Of a stretch of DNA of 5,628 nt, positions 1 through 5,628 are shown in pieces. Each line of letters starts with the position of its first letter. Position 1 is the stretch's first letter. Origin of the DNA: Comamonadaceae bacterium (GTDB lineage: Bacteria > Pseudomonadota > Gammaproteobacteria > Burkholderiales > Burkholderiaceae_C); the NCBI GenBank assembly GCA_947457975.1, contig CANGYC010000165.1:1-5628 (forward strand), in the 5' to 3' direction. Under the pieces are notes generated by a model that did no database searches, was not told the DNA's origin, and was given only the letters and a program-made list of their open reading frames with translations. Position numbers and translations under genes: made by a program.

Positions 1-1665
1 ATGAGCTACGGCGACGGCGCCGTGATGGGCGTGCCCGCGCACGACGAGCGTGACTTTGCATTTGCGCTCAAGTACCAGCTGCCCATTCAGCAGGTGGTGT
101 CTGTCCAAGGCCAGACCTTCGATGCGTCGACCTGGCAGGATTGGTACGGCGACAAGCAGCAGGGCGTGTGCATCCACTCCGGCGAGCTCGATGGCCTGAA
201 CCAGAAGGCTGCTGTGCACAAGGTGGCCGAACAGCTTGCAGCCCGCGGCCTCGGCGAGAAGAAGACCACCTGGCGCCTGCGCGACTGGGGCATCTCGCGC
301 CAGCGCTACTGGGGCACGCCAATCCCCATCATCCATTGCGAGGCGCACGGGGCCGTGCCCGTGCCTGAAAAAGACCTGCCCGTGGTGCTGCCGCAAGACT
401 GCATTCCCGACGGCTCAGGCAACCCGCTGCACAAACACGAAGGCTTTCATGCCGGCGTCACTTGCCCGGTGTGCGGCCAGCCCGCGCGCCGCGAGACCGA
501 CACCATGGACACCTTCGTGGACTCGTCCTGGTACTTCATGCGCTATTGCGACCCGACGAACGCCGAGCAGATGGTCGCAGGCGGGGCCGACTACTGGATG
601 CCCATGGACCAGTACATCGGCGGCATCGAGCACGCCATCCTGCACCTGCTGTATGCACGCTTCTGGACCAAGGTCATGCGCGACCTGGGCCTGGTCAAAG
701 TCGACGAGCCCTTCAGCAAGCTGCTCACCCAGGGGATGGTGCTCAACCACATTTACTCGCGCCGTACGGCCAAGGGTGGCAAGGACTATTTCTGGCCGCA
801 GGATGTGGAGCATGTGTTCGACGAGGCCGGCAAGGTCATCGGCGCACGGCTGATCAAGGCCGCAGTCAGCGGCGACGGCGAGCTGCCCGTGGGCACGCCC
901 ATCGACTACGAGGGCGTGGGCACCATGTCCAAGTCCAAGAACAACGGCGTGGACCCGCAGGACCTGATCGAAAAATACGGCGCCGACACGGCGCGCCTGT
1001 ACACCATGTTCACCGCGCCGCCCGAGGCCACGCTGGAGTGGAACGACGCGGCGGTAGAAGGCAGCTACCGTTTCTTAAAGCGCGTGTGGGGCTTTGCCCA
1101 CAAGCACGCCGAGGCCTTGCGCGCCGCCACCGCGCGCGACCTGAGTCAGGCGGCTGTGCGCGCCGAAGGCAAAAAACTGCGCCGTGAGATGCACCTGCTG
1201 GTCAAGCAGGTCAGCTACGACTACGAGCGCATGCAATACAACACCGTGGTCTCGGGTTGCATGAAGCTGCTCAATGCGCTGGAGGACTTTGCCTTTGACG
1301 GCAGCGACGGCGACGCCGCCCTGCGCTGCGAAGGGCTCTCGCTGCTGGCGCGCATGCTCTACCCGGCCTGCCCGCACATCGCCCACGCGCTGTGGACCGA
1401 TCTGGGCTATGCCGCCGCCGCGGGCAGCCTGCTCGACGCGCCCTGGCCCCAGGTGGACGAGGCGGCCTTGCAGCAAGACGAGATCGAGCTCATGCTGCAA
1501 GTCAATGGCAAGCTGCGCGGCGCCATCACCGTACCGGCCGGCGCCGACAAAGCCGCCATCGAGGCCGCGGCGCTGGCCAGTGAGGCCTTCGTCAAGCAGG
1601 CGCAGGGCGCCCCGGCCAAGAAGGTCATCGTGGTGCCCGGCCGGCTGGTCAACGTGGTGATCTGA
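1..1665 (+). CDS. leuS: Leucyl-tRNA synthetase, C-terminal 554 residues (5' end outside window)
   Basis: Cytoplasmic class I enzyme that charges tRNA-Leu with leucine using ATP. The true start lies upstream: the window opens inside the CP1 editing domain, whose end is marked by GDGAVMGVP and HDERDFAFA (residues 4-21; the RD pair matches the conserved editing-site Arg-Asp of the family). The chain returns to the catalytic core at [12 protein letters not shown] (94-105), then a possible zinc-knuckle remnant (C113, H116, C155, C158), [13 protein letters not shown] (167-179), and [16 protein letters not shown] (207-222). The KMSKS-type loop reads TMSKS (308-312), so its first Lys is Thr. The anticodon-binding helical domain runs from about W347 to 490. 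The C-terminal domain starts near LQVNGKLRG and ends with [11 protein letters not shown], the usual LeuRS end. By comparison with the roughly 860-residue E. coli enzyme, about 325 N-terminal residues are missing to the left, including the HIGH motif. No frame break is seen. The stop is TGA at 1663-1665; lptE follows after 24 bases and is probably cotranscribed. Confidence 0.97.
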   Translation: MSYGDGAVMGVPAHDERDFAFALKYQLPIQQVVSVQGQTFDASTWQDWYGDKQQGVCIHSGELDGLNQKAAVHKVAEQLAARGLGEKKTTWRLRDWGISRQRYWGTPIPIIHCEAHGAVPVPEKDLPVVLPQDCIPDGSGNPLHKHEGFHAGVTCPVCGQPARRETDTMDTFVDSSWYFMRYCDPTNAEQMVAGGADYWMPMDQYIGGIEHAILHLLYARFWTKVMRDLGLVKVDEPFSKLLTQGMVLNHIYSRRTAKGGKDYFWPQDVEHVFDEAGKVIGARLIKAAVSGDGELPVGTPIDYEGVGTMSKSKNNGVDPQDLIEKYGADTARLYTMFTAPPEATLEWNDAAVEGSYRFLKRVWGFAHKHAEALRAATARDLSQAAVRAEGKKLRREMHLLVKQVSYDYERMQYNTVVSGCMKLLNALEDFAFDGSDGDAALRCEGLSLLARMLYPACPHIAHALWTDLGYAAAAGSLLDAPWPQVDEAALQQDEIELMLQVNGKLRGAITVPAGADKAAIEAAALASEAFVKQAQGAPAKKVIVVPGRLVNVVI

Positions 1666-1678
1666 AGCCACACTCACC

Positions 1679-1683
1679 GGGAG
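1679..1683 (+). promoter_or_regulatory. Ribosome binding site of lptE
   Basis: GGGAG lies six bases before the ATG at 1690, a normal Shine-Dalgarno match and spacing. It supports this start and translation from a transcript shared with leuS. It contrasts with holA and proA, which have no such site. Confidence 0.7.
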
Positions 1684-1689
1684 CCCCGC

Positions 1690-2232
1690 ATGAACCTGCC
1701 CCTCCTCCTCAACCGGCGCTCGGCCCTGGGCCTGGCCGCTGCGGTGGCCCTGCCGGGCTGCGGCTTTGCCCTGCGCAAGCCGCCGAACTACCCCTTCCAG
1801 ACCATCTACCTGGCCATGGCACCCCGCTCGGAGCTGCGGGCCGTGGTGCGCCGCTCGCTGGAATTCAACTCCAAGCTGCGGGTGCTGGGCGAGACCGAGG
1901 ACATGCAGACCGCCGACGTCATTCTGGAGGTGCCGGGCGAGCTGCGTGAGAAGGTGGTGATGGGCCTCAACGCCGCAGGACAGGTGCGTGAGTTCACCCT
2001 GCGCACGCGCCTGCGCTTTCGTCTGCGCACGCCGCAGGGGCGCGAACTGATCCCGCAAACCGAGCTGCTGGCCGAGCGGGAGATCGGCTTTGCAGAAACA
2101 GCCGCCCTGGCCAAGGCCGAGGAGGAGGCGCTGCTCTACCGCGACATGCAGCAAGACCTGCTGCAGCAGATGCTGCGCCGCCTGGCCGCCGTGCGCGATC
2201 TCAGCGGCGCCGAGCAGCTCCCCACGCGCTGA
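1690..2232 (+). CDS. lptE: LPS-assembly lipoprotein LptE
   Basis: A 180-residue outer-membrane lipoprotein that, in the known Lpt system, plugs the LptD barrel and helps insert lipopolysaccharide into the outer leaflet. The N-terminus shows a lipoprotein signal: RR at 9-10, a hydrophobic run to about residue 21, then LPGC with the lipidated Cys at C24. Pro at the -2 position is not the canonical lipobox residue. The mature protein begins CGFALR, typical of LptE (CGFxLRG). A middle alpha/beta region (about 35-135) contains NSKLRVLG and REFTLRTRLRFRLR, and a Glu/Leu/Gln-rich helical tail (about 138-172, with LLYRDMQQDLLQQMLRRL) matches the LptE C-terminal helix. Length fits the family. The position directly after leuS and before holA is the classic proteobacterial location of lptE (formerly rlpB), which strengthens the call because LptE sequence is poorly conserved. 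The start is supported by the GGGAG site. Confidence 0.93.
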   Translation: MNLPLLLNRRSALGLAAAVALPGCGFALRKPPNYPFQTIYLAMAPRSELRAVVRRSLEFNSKLRVLGETEDMQTADVILEVPGELREKVVMGLNAAGQVREFTLRTRLRFRLRTPQGRELIPQTELLAEREIGFAETAALAKAEEEALLYRDMQQDLLQQMLRRLAAVRDLSGAEQLPTR

Positions 2233-2254
2233 AGGCCAGCCCGAACGACCTTCC

Positions 2255-2260
2255 TACAAT
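2255..2260 (+). promoter_or_regulatory. Candidate -10 element for a leaderless holA transcript
   Basis: TACAAT differs from the sigma-70 consensus TATAAT at one base and ends six bases before the holA ATG at 2267. Transcription would be expected to start about at the A of the ATG, giving a leaderless mRNA. There is no Shine-Dalgarno-like purine run before this ATG. No convincing -35 hexamer is seen 16-18 bases upstream, so this rests on the hexamer and its spacing, which is repeated at proA. Confidence 0.4.
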
Positions 2261-2266
2261 CGCGCC

Positions 2267-3343
2267 ATGCAACTGGCCCTGCCCCAACTCGGCGCACACC
2301 TGCAGCGCGGCCTGCGCTCGCTGTACGTGCTGCATGGCGACGAGCCGCTGCTGGTGCAGGAAGCGGCCGACACCCTGCGAGCCGCCGCGCGCGCGCAAGG
2401 CTTTACCGAGCGCAGCGTGCACACGGCGCAGGGCGCCCACTTCGACTGGAGCGCCGTGCTGGCCGCCGCCGGCTCCCTGAGCCTGTTTGCCGACAAGCAG
2501 ATCCTGGAGCTGCGCATTCCCACCGGCAAGCCGGGCAAGGACGGCAGTGCCGCGCTGCAGCAGTTGGTTGAGGGCCTGCAAGGCAACGACGCCACGCTGG
2601 TGCTGGTGATGCTGCCCCGCCTGGACAAGCAGACCCGCAGCGGGGCCTGGTTCGCCGCCCTGGAGGGCGGGGGCGTGAGCATCCAGCTCGACCCCATCGA
2701 CCGCAGCGCACTGCCCAGCTGGATCGCCCAGCGCCTGGCGCAGCAAGGCCAGCGGGTAGCCGCTGGCGAGGAGGGGCAACATACGCTGGCCTTTTTTGCC
2801 GACCGGGTAGAAGGCAACCTGCTGGCGGCGCACCAGGAAATCCAGAAGCTGGGCCTGCTGTACCCGGCCGGCGAGCTGAGCCTGGCCCAGGTGGAGGCCG
2901 CCGTGCTGAACGTGGCGCGCTACGACGTCTTCAAGCTCTCTGAAGCGGTGCTGGCCGGCCAGGCCCTGCGGGTGCAGCGCATGATCGATGGCCTGAAGGC
3001 CGAGGGCGAATCCGAGGTGCTGGTGCACTGGGCCCTGGCCGAAGACATCCGCAGCTTGAAGCGCGTCAAGGATGCCGTGGCCGAAGGCCGGCCCCTGCCC
3101 ATGGCCCTGCGCGAGAACCGCATCTGGGGCCTCAAGGAGCGCCTCTATGAACGGGTGCTGCCGCACCTGGCCCTGGCCTCGCTGGCCCACCTGCTGGAGG
3201 CGGCGCACAAGGTCGATGGCATCGTCAAGGGCCTCAAGCAACCCGACTGGCCGGCCGATGGCTGGCAGGCCCTGCAGCGCCTGGCCCAGCAGCTGTGCGA
3301 GCAATGCGCGCAGGCGACTGGGACGCGCGCCCTACGCACCTGA
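2267..3343 (+). CDS. holA: DNA polymerase III subunit delta
   Basis: A 358-residue subunit of the replicative clamp loader; delta opens the beta sliding clamp so that it can be loaded on primed DNA. The N-terminal domain starts with [15 protein letters not shown] (19-33), the family's degenerate nucleotide-fold signature with no working Walker A. The AAA+-like fold continues through [13 protein letters not shown] and an [13 protein letters not shown] strand. Later family marks are [22 protein letters not shown] in the middle lid region, YDVFKLSEA (from Y219) opening the C-terminal collar domain, [13 protein letters not shown], and ENRIWG (283-288). Length is near the usual 340-350. The frame is open far upstream into lptE, but those codons read Arg/Cys/Pro-rich nonsense, and homology begins at MQLALPQL, so 2267 is chosen. 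This ATG lacks a Shine-Dalgarno site and has a -10-like hexamer just upstream. It lies 34 bases after lptE. Confidence 0.95.
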   Translation: MQLALPQLGAHLQRGLRSLYVLHGDEPLLVQEAADTLRAAARAQGFTERSVHTAQGAHFDWSAVLAAAGSLSLFADKQILELRIPTGKPGKDGSAALQQLVEGLQGNDATLVLVMLPRLDKQTRSGAWFAALEGGGVSIQLDPIDRSALPSWIAQRLAQQGQRVAAGEEGQHTLAFFADRVEGNLLAAHQEIQKLGLLYPAGELSLAQVEAAVLNVARYDVFKLSEAVLAGQALRVQRMIDGLKAEGESEVLVHWALAEDIRSLKRVKDAVAEGRPLPMALRENRIWGLKERLYERVLPHLALASLAHLLEAAHKVDGIVKGLKQPDWPADGWQALQRLAQQLCEQCAQATGTRALRT

Positions 3344-3351
3344 ACGCCTGG

Positions 3352-3376
3352 CCTGGGCGGACCATCCCCGCCCTGG
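3352..3376 (+). other. GC-rich hairpin between holA and proA
   Basis: GGGCGG (3355-3360) pairs with CCGCCC (3368-3373) across a seven-base loop; beyond a T-T mismatch, CC (3352-3353) pairs with GG (3375-3376). No T-run follows, so it is not a standard intrinsic terminator. It sits just upstream of the possible proA promoter. In GC-rich DNA such a stem can arise by chance. Confidence 0.3.
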
Positions 3377-3386
3377 GGCTGCGTGC

Positions 3387-3392
3387 GAAAAT
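3387..3392 (+). promoter_or_regulatory. Candidate -10 element for a leaderless proA transcript
   Basis: GAAAAT ends exactly six bases before the proA ATG at 3399, the same geometry as TACAAT before holA. It shares the ANAAT core but matches the -10 consensus less well (first base G instead of T). No Shine-Dalgarno site lies at a normal distance; the nearest G run (3375-3378) is about 20 bases away. No clear -35 element is visible. Confidence 0.33.
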
Positions 3393-3398
3393 CAGTCC

Positions 3399-4706
3399 AT
3401 GAACGCACCCGACCAGGCCTCCACCCTCGGCGCCGCCTCGCTGCATGAATTGATGAACCGGCTCGGCGCCCAGGCCAAAGCGGCCAGCGCTGGCATGGCC
3501 AGGGCCTCGACCGCCGCCAAGAACCAGGCCCTCCTGGGTCTGGCCGCTGCCCTGCGGGCTCAGGTGCCGGCCCTCCTGACGGCCAACGCGCGCGATGTGG
3601 AGCGGGCAGCCGCTTCGGGCCTGGCGGGCCCCTTGCTGGACAGGCTCAAGCTCAGCCCCCAGATCCTCGACACCGTGGCCCTGGGCTGCGAGCAGCTGGC
3701 CGCCATGCCCGATGTCATCGGCGAGATCCTGGGTATGAAGCAGCAGCCCAGCGGCATCCGCGTGGGTCAGATGCGCGTGCCCATTGGCGTCTTCGGCATG
3801 ATTTACGAGAGCCGGCCGAACGTGACCATCGAGGCCGCCTCGCTGGCCATCAAGAGCGGCAACGCCTGCATCCTGCGCGGGGGCTCCGAAGCCATCGAAT
3901 CGAACACCGCGCTGGCGGCACTGGTGCAGCAGGCCCTGCAGGCCGCCGGCCTGCCTGGTCAGGCCGTGCAGCTGGTGCCCACCACCGACCGCGAGGCCGT
4001 GGGTCTGCTCATTGCCATGCCCGAGTTCGTGGACGTGATCATCCCCCGCGGCGGCAAGGGCCTGATCGAGCGCATCAGCGCGGGCGCCAAGGTGCCCGTC
4101 ATCAAGCACCTCGACGGCAACTGCCATGTGTATGTGGACGAGCCCTGCGACATCGCCATGGCGGTCAAGGTGGCCGACAACGCCAAGACCCAGAAATACA
4201 GCCCCTGCAATGCCGCCGAAGGTCTGCTGGTGGCGCGTGGCGTGGCGGCCGAGTTCCTGCCCCGCATCGGCGCCATTTATGCCGCCAAGGGCGTGGAGAT
4301 GCGCTGCGACGCCGAGGCCCGCGACATCCTCTCTACAGTGCCCGACGCCCAGCTGGCCGAGGCCACGGAGCAGGACTGGTTCGAAGAGTACTTGGCCCCC
4401 ATCATCAGCATCAAAGTAGTGGCCGACCTGGACGAGGCAATTGCCCACATCAACCGCTATTCCAGCCACCACACCGACGCCATCATTACCCGCGACCACG
4501 TGCATGCCCAGCGTTTCCTGCGCGAGGTGGATTCGGCCAGCGTGATGGTCAATGCCAGCACGCGCTTTGCTGACGGCTTCGAGTTCGGCCTGGGTGCGGA
4601 AATCGGCATCTCCACCGACAAGTTCCATGCCCGTGGCCCAGTAGGTATCGAAGGGCTGACTTCGCTGAAGTTCGTGGTGCTGGGCGAGGGCGACATCCGC
4701 ACCTGA
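3399..4706 (+). CDS. proA: Glutamate-5-semialdehyde dehydrogenase (gamma-glutamyl phosphate reductase)
   Basis: A 435-residue cytoplasmic enzyme that reduces gamma-glutamyl phosphate with NADPH to glutamate-5-semialdehyde, the second step of proline synthesis, using the product of ProB. It has the aldehyde-dehydrogenase fold. Visible marks are the nucleotide-binding start [17 protein letters not shown] (around 127-143), [12 protein letters not shown], the strand [26 protein letters not shown], and the catalytic Cys C270 in [16 protein letters not shown]. Near the C-terminus is the ProA signature from N385 ([21 protein letters not shown]), followed by HARGPVG. Length is slightly above the usual 415-430 because of an N-terminal extension of the betaproteobacterial type. 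The open frame extends back into holA, but the upstream residues are not protein-like and homology starts after MNAPD, so 3399 is chosen. It starts 55 bases after holA. proB is not in the window, so proline genes are split here, as is common in this group. Confidence 0.97.
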   Translation: MNAPDQASTLGAASLHELMNRLGAQAKAASAGMARASTAAKNQALLGLAAALRAQVPALLTANARDVERAAASGLAGPLLDRLKLSPQILDTVALGCEQLAAMPDVIGEILGMKQQPSGIRVGQMRVPIGVFGMIYESRPNVTIEAASLAIKSGNACILRGGSEAIESNTALAALVQQALQAAGLPGQAVQLVPTTDREAVGLLIAMPEFVDVIIPRGGKGLIERISAGAKVPVIKHLDGNCHVYVDEPCDIAMAVKVADNAKTQKYSPCNAAEGLLVARGVAAEFLPRIGAIYAAKGVEMRCDAEARDILSTVPDAQLAEATEQDWFEEYLAPIISIKVVADLDEAIAHINRYSSHHTDAIITRDHVHAQRFLREVDSASVMVNASTRFADGFEFGLGAEIGISTDKFHARGPVGIEGLTSLKFVVLGEGDIRT

Positions 4707-4707
4707 G

Positions 4708-4730
4708 CACCTCGGGACCTGCCCGAGGTG
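4708..4730 (+). terminator. Perfect 9-bp stem-loop just after proA; possible terminator
   Basis: CACCTCGGG (4708-4716) and CCCGAGGTG (4722-4730) are exact inverted repeats with a five-base loop (ACCTG), starting one base after the proA stop codon. The following bases (GACTGACTGATCTGTTCC) are not a T-run, so this is not a canonical intrinsic terminator. It may end or slow transcription with help, or protect the 3' end of the holA-proA transcript. The position between proA and a gene with its own ribosome site supports a transcript boundary. Confidence 0.5.
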
Positions 4731-4767
4731 GACTGACTGATCTGTTCCAATAAAAACCCTATTTCAC

Positions 4768-4773
4768 GGAAAG
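4768..4773 (+). promoter_or_regulatory. Ribosome binding site of gshA
   Basis: GGAAAG lies seven bases before the ATG at 4781, a moderate Shine-Dalgarno match. The preceding 4747-4764 is the most AT-rich patch of the window and could hold a promoter, but no hexamer pair with proper spacing stands out. Confidence 0.5.
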
Positions 4774-4780
4774 CGGCCGC

Positions 4781-5628
4781 ATGGTTCCTCATCTGATCAC
4801 CGCCCTGAACGGCCCCATCAATGAACTCGAGCAGCGCGTGCTGGACTCCACGCCCGCCATCGAACGCTGGTTCCGCCTGGAGTGGATGGAGCACACCCCG
4901 CCCTTCTATTGCTCGGTGGACATCCGCAATGCCGGGTTCAAACTCGCGCCGGTAGACACCAACCTCTTTCCTGGCGGCTGGAACAACCTCACCCCCGAGA
5001 TGCTGCCGCTGGCGGTGCAGGCGGCCATGGCCGCCATCGAGAAGATCTGTCCCGAGGCGCGCAACCTGCTGGTGGTGCCGGAGAACCACACACGCAACAC
5101 CTTCTACCTGTCGAACGTGCTGCAGCTCAAGCGCATCTTCCACCAGACTGGCCTGAACGTGCGCTTCGGCTCGCTGAGCTCCGACATCAAGGAGCCCACC
5201 ACCTTCGACCTCCCCACGGGCGAGTCCATCACCATCGAGCCGCTGATCCGCAGCGAGCGCAGGCTGGGCCTCAAGGACTTCGATCCCTGCACCATCCTGC
5301 TCAACAACGACCTGTCAGCGGGCGTCCCCGGCATCCTGGAAGACCTGCACGAGCAGTTCCTGCTGCCGCCGCTGCATGCGGGCTGGTCGGTGCGGCGCAA
5401 GTCGCGCCACTTCCAGGCCTACGAGGAGGTGGCCAAGCGCTTTGCCAAGCTACTGGGCATCGATCCCTGGTTGATCAACCCGATGTATTCCACCTGCGGC
5501 GAGGTCATCACCCTCGACCCCGTGGTGCGCACCAAGCACCGTTTGGGCCTGAAGGACTTCGACCCCTGCACCATCCTCCTCAATAACGACCTGTCGGCGG
5601 GCGCCCCCGGCATCCTGGAGGACCTGCA
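4781..5628 (+). CDS. gshA: Glutamate-cysteine ligase, Acidithiobacillus-type (3' end outside window; internal duplication)
   Basis: Joins glutamate and cysteine with ATP to form gamma-glutamylcysteine, the first step of glutathione synthesis. The start MVPHLITALNGPI matches the N-terminus of the non-E. coli GshA family found in betaproteobacteria (Pfam GshA / TIGR gshA_ferroox type, from memory). Family segments follow in order: RWFRLEW (29-35), HTPPFYCSVDIRNAGFKLAP (38-57), DTNLFPGGWNNL (59-70), PENHTRN (100-106), LGLKDFDPCTILLNNDLSAG (162-181), LLPPLHAGW (194-202), RRKSRHFQAYEEVAKRF (205-221), DPWLINP (228-234). The expected continuation into the ATP-binding half does not appear. From about residue 240 the frame repeats residues 147-190 in diverged form, up to the window edge (282 codons plus two bases, no stop). 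The family is about 430 residues, so the gene is either extended by about 93 residues, chimeric or misassembled. The first 236 residues are a secure match; what follows is not normal. Confidence 0.9.
   Translation, partial: MVPHLITALNGPINELEQRVLDSTPAIERWFRLEWMEHTPPFYCSVDIRNAGFKLAPVDTNLFPGGWNNLTPEMLPLAVQAAMAAIEKICPEARNLLVVPENHTRNTFYLSNVLQLKRIFHQTGLNVRFGSLSSDIKEPTTFDLPTGESITIEPLIRSERRLGLKDFDPCTILLNNDLSAGVPGILEDLHEQFLLPPLHAGWSVRRKSRHFQAYEEVAKRFAKLLGIDPWLINPMYSTCGEVITLDPVVRTKHRLGLKDFDPCTILLNNDLSAGAPGILEDL
5219..5349 (+). repeat. gshA internal repeat, copy 1 (native position)
   Basis: Codes for residues 147-189 and two bases of the next codon, from GESITIEP through LGLKDFDPC to GILEDL. It is in the expected place in GshA, followed by the expected HEQFLLPPLHAGW. 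It aligns without gaps to 5498-5628 with 110 of 131 bases identical by hand count. Confidence 0.9.
5498..5628 (+). repeat. gshA internal repeat, copy 2 (out of place, cut by window end)
   Basis: Codes for residues 240-282, from GEVITLDP through LGLKDFDPC to GILEDL, in the same frame and exactly 279 bases (93 codons) after copy 1. By hand count 34 of 43 residues match copy 1, and 27 of 28 in the core starting LGLKDF. In that core seven of eight base changes are synonymous. Upstream of 5498 the similarity to copy 1 stops; at its left edge both copies share GGCGAG. The window ends inside the repeat, so its full length is unknown. Confidence 0.88.

Noticed and set aside
1..3. ATG at the first base as the leuS start
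   Set aside because: It is an internal Met within the editing domain; the catalytic HIGH region and about 325 residues lie before the window.
2090..2266. Upstream extension of the holA frame into lptE
   Set aside because: The 59 extra residues are Arg/Cys/Pro/Ser-rich shadow of lptE; DNA polymerase III delta homology starts at 2267.
3352..3376. Hairpin between holA and proA as an intrinsic terminator
   Set aside because: Short stem with a mismatch and no following T-run; kept only as a weak structural feature.
3072..3398. Upstream extension of the proA frame into holA
   Set aside because: The 109 extra residues are a Trp/Arg/Ser-rich shadow of holA; ProA proteins start near MNAPD at 3399.
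3234..4628. Long antisense open frame (464 codons) opposite proA, and similar ones at 1075-2154 and 2201-3304
   Set aside because: They lie opposite secure genes, read as His/Gln/Gly/Ala-rich text with no family motif, and are expected from third-position GC bias in GC-rich DNA.
4738..4765. Sigma-70 promoter for gshA (TGATCT / TATTTC, 16-base spacing)
   Set aside because: Both hexamers match the consensus poorly; the AT-rich patch is suggestive but no element can be assigned.
5281..5469. Shared CGATCCCTG at 5281-5289 and 5461-5469 as the duplication junction
   Set aside because: The two sites are 180 bases apart, not the 279-base offset of the repeat, and arise from similar Asp-Pro codons; probably chance.

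Overview
The window is a GC-rich stretch of bacterial housekeeping DNA with five genes, all on the + strand and closely packed: leuS (3' part), lptE, holA, proA and gshA (5' part, running off the right edge). The gene order leuS-lptE-holA-proA, the twin-Arg/lipobox start of LptE and the Acidithiobacillus-type (non-E. coli) GshA all point to a betaproteobacterium of the order Burkholderiales, probably Comamonadaceae or a close relative. This placement comes from protein resemblance and gene order recalled from memory, not from a database search.

Layout. Positions 1-1665 hold the C-terminal two thirds of leucyl-tRNA synthetase, entering inside the editing domain. After 24 bases, lptE (1690-2232) encodes the outer-membrane lipoprotein of the LPS transport machine and has a good Shine-Dalgarno site. 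After 34 bases, holA (2267-3340 plus stop) encodes the delta subunit of the DNA polymerase III clamp loader. After 55 bases, proA (3399-4706) encodes gamma-glutamyl phosphate reductase. The only longer gap (4707-4780) carries a perfect 9-bp inverted repeat right after the proA stop, then an AT-rich patch and the ribosome site of gshA (4781 to the window end), encoding glutamate-cysteine ligase. No intergenic stretch exceeds 75 bases. I saw no RNA genes, insertion sequences, CRISPR arrays or phage-like genes.

How the genes relate. leuS, lptE and holA belong to different core processes (translation, envelope assembly, replication) and look like a conserved housekeeping cluster rather than a pathway. 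proA and gshA both draw on glutamate, for proline and glutathione respectively. holA and proA lack a Shine-Dalgarno site, and each has an ANAAT-type -10-like hexamer exactly six bases before its ATG, which suggests leaderless transcripts starting inside the cluster.

The main anomaly is at the right edge. The gshA frame follows its family for about 236 residues, then instead of continuing into the second half it re-enters its own residues 147-190 as a second, diverged, in-frame copy (offset 279 bases, 110 of 131 bases identical). This is either a real internal duplication or recombination with a related gshA allele, or an assembly chimera near a sequence end; I consider a chimera the most likely. 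I do not see evidence for a new multi-gene system here.
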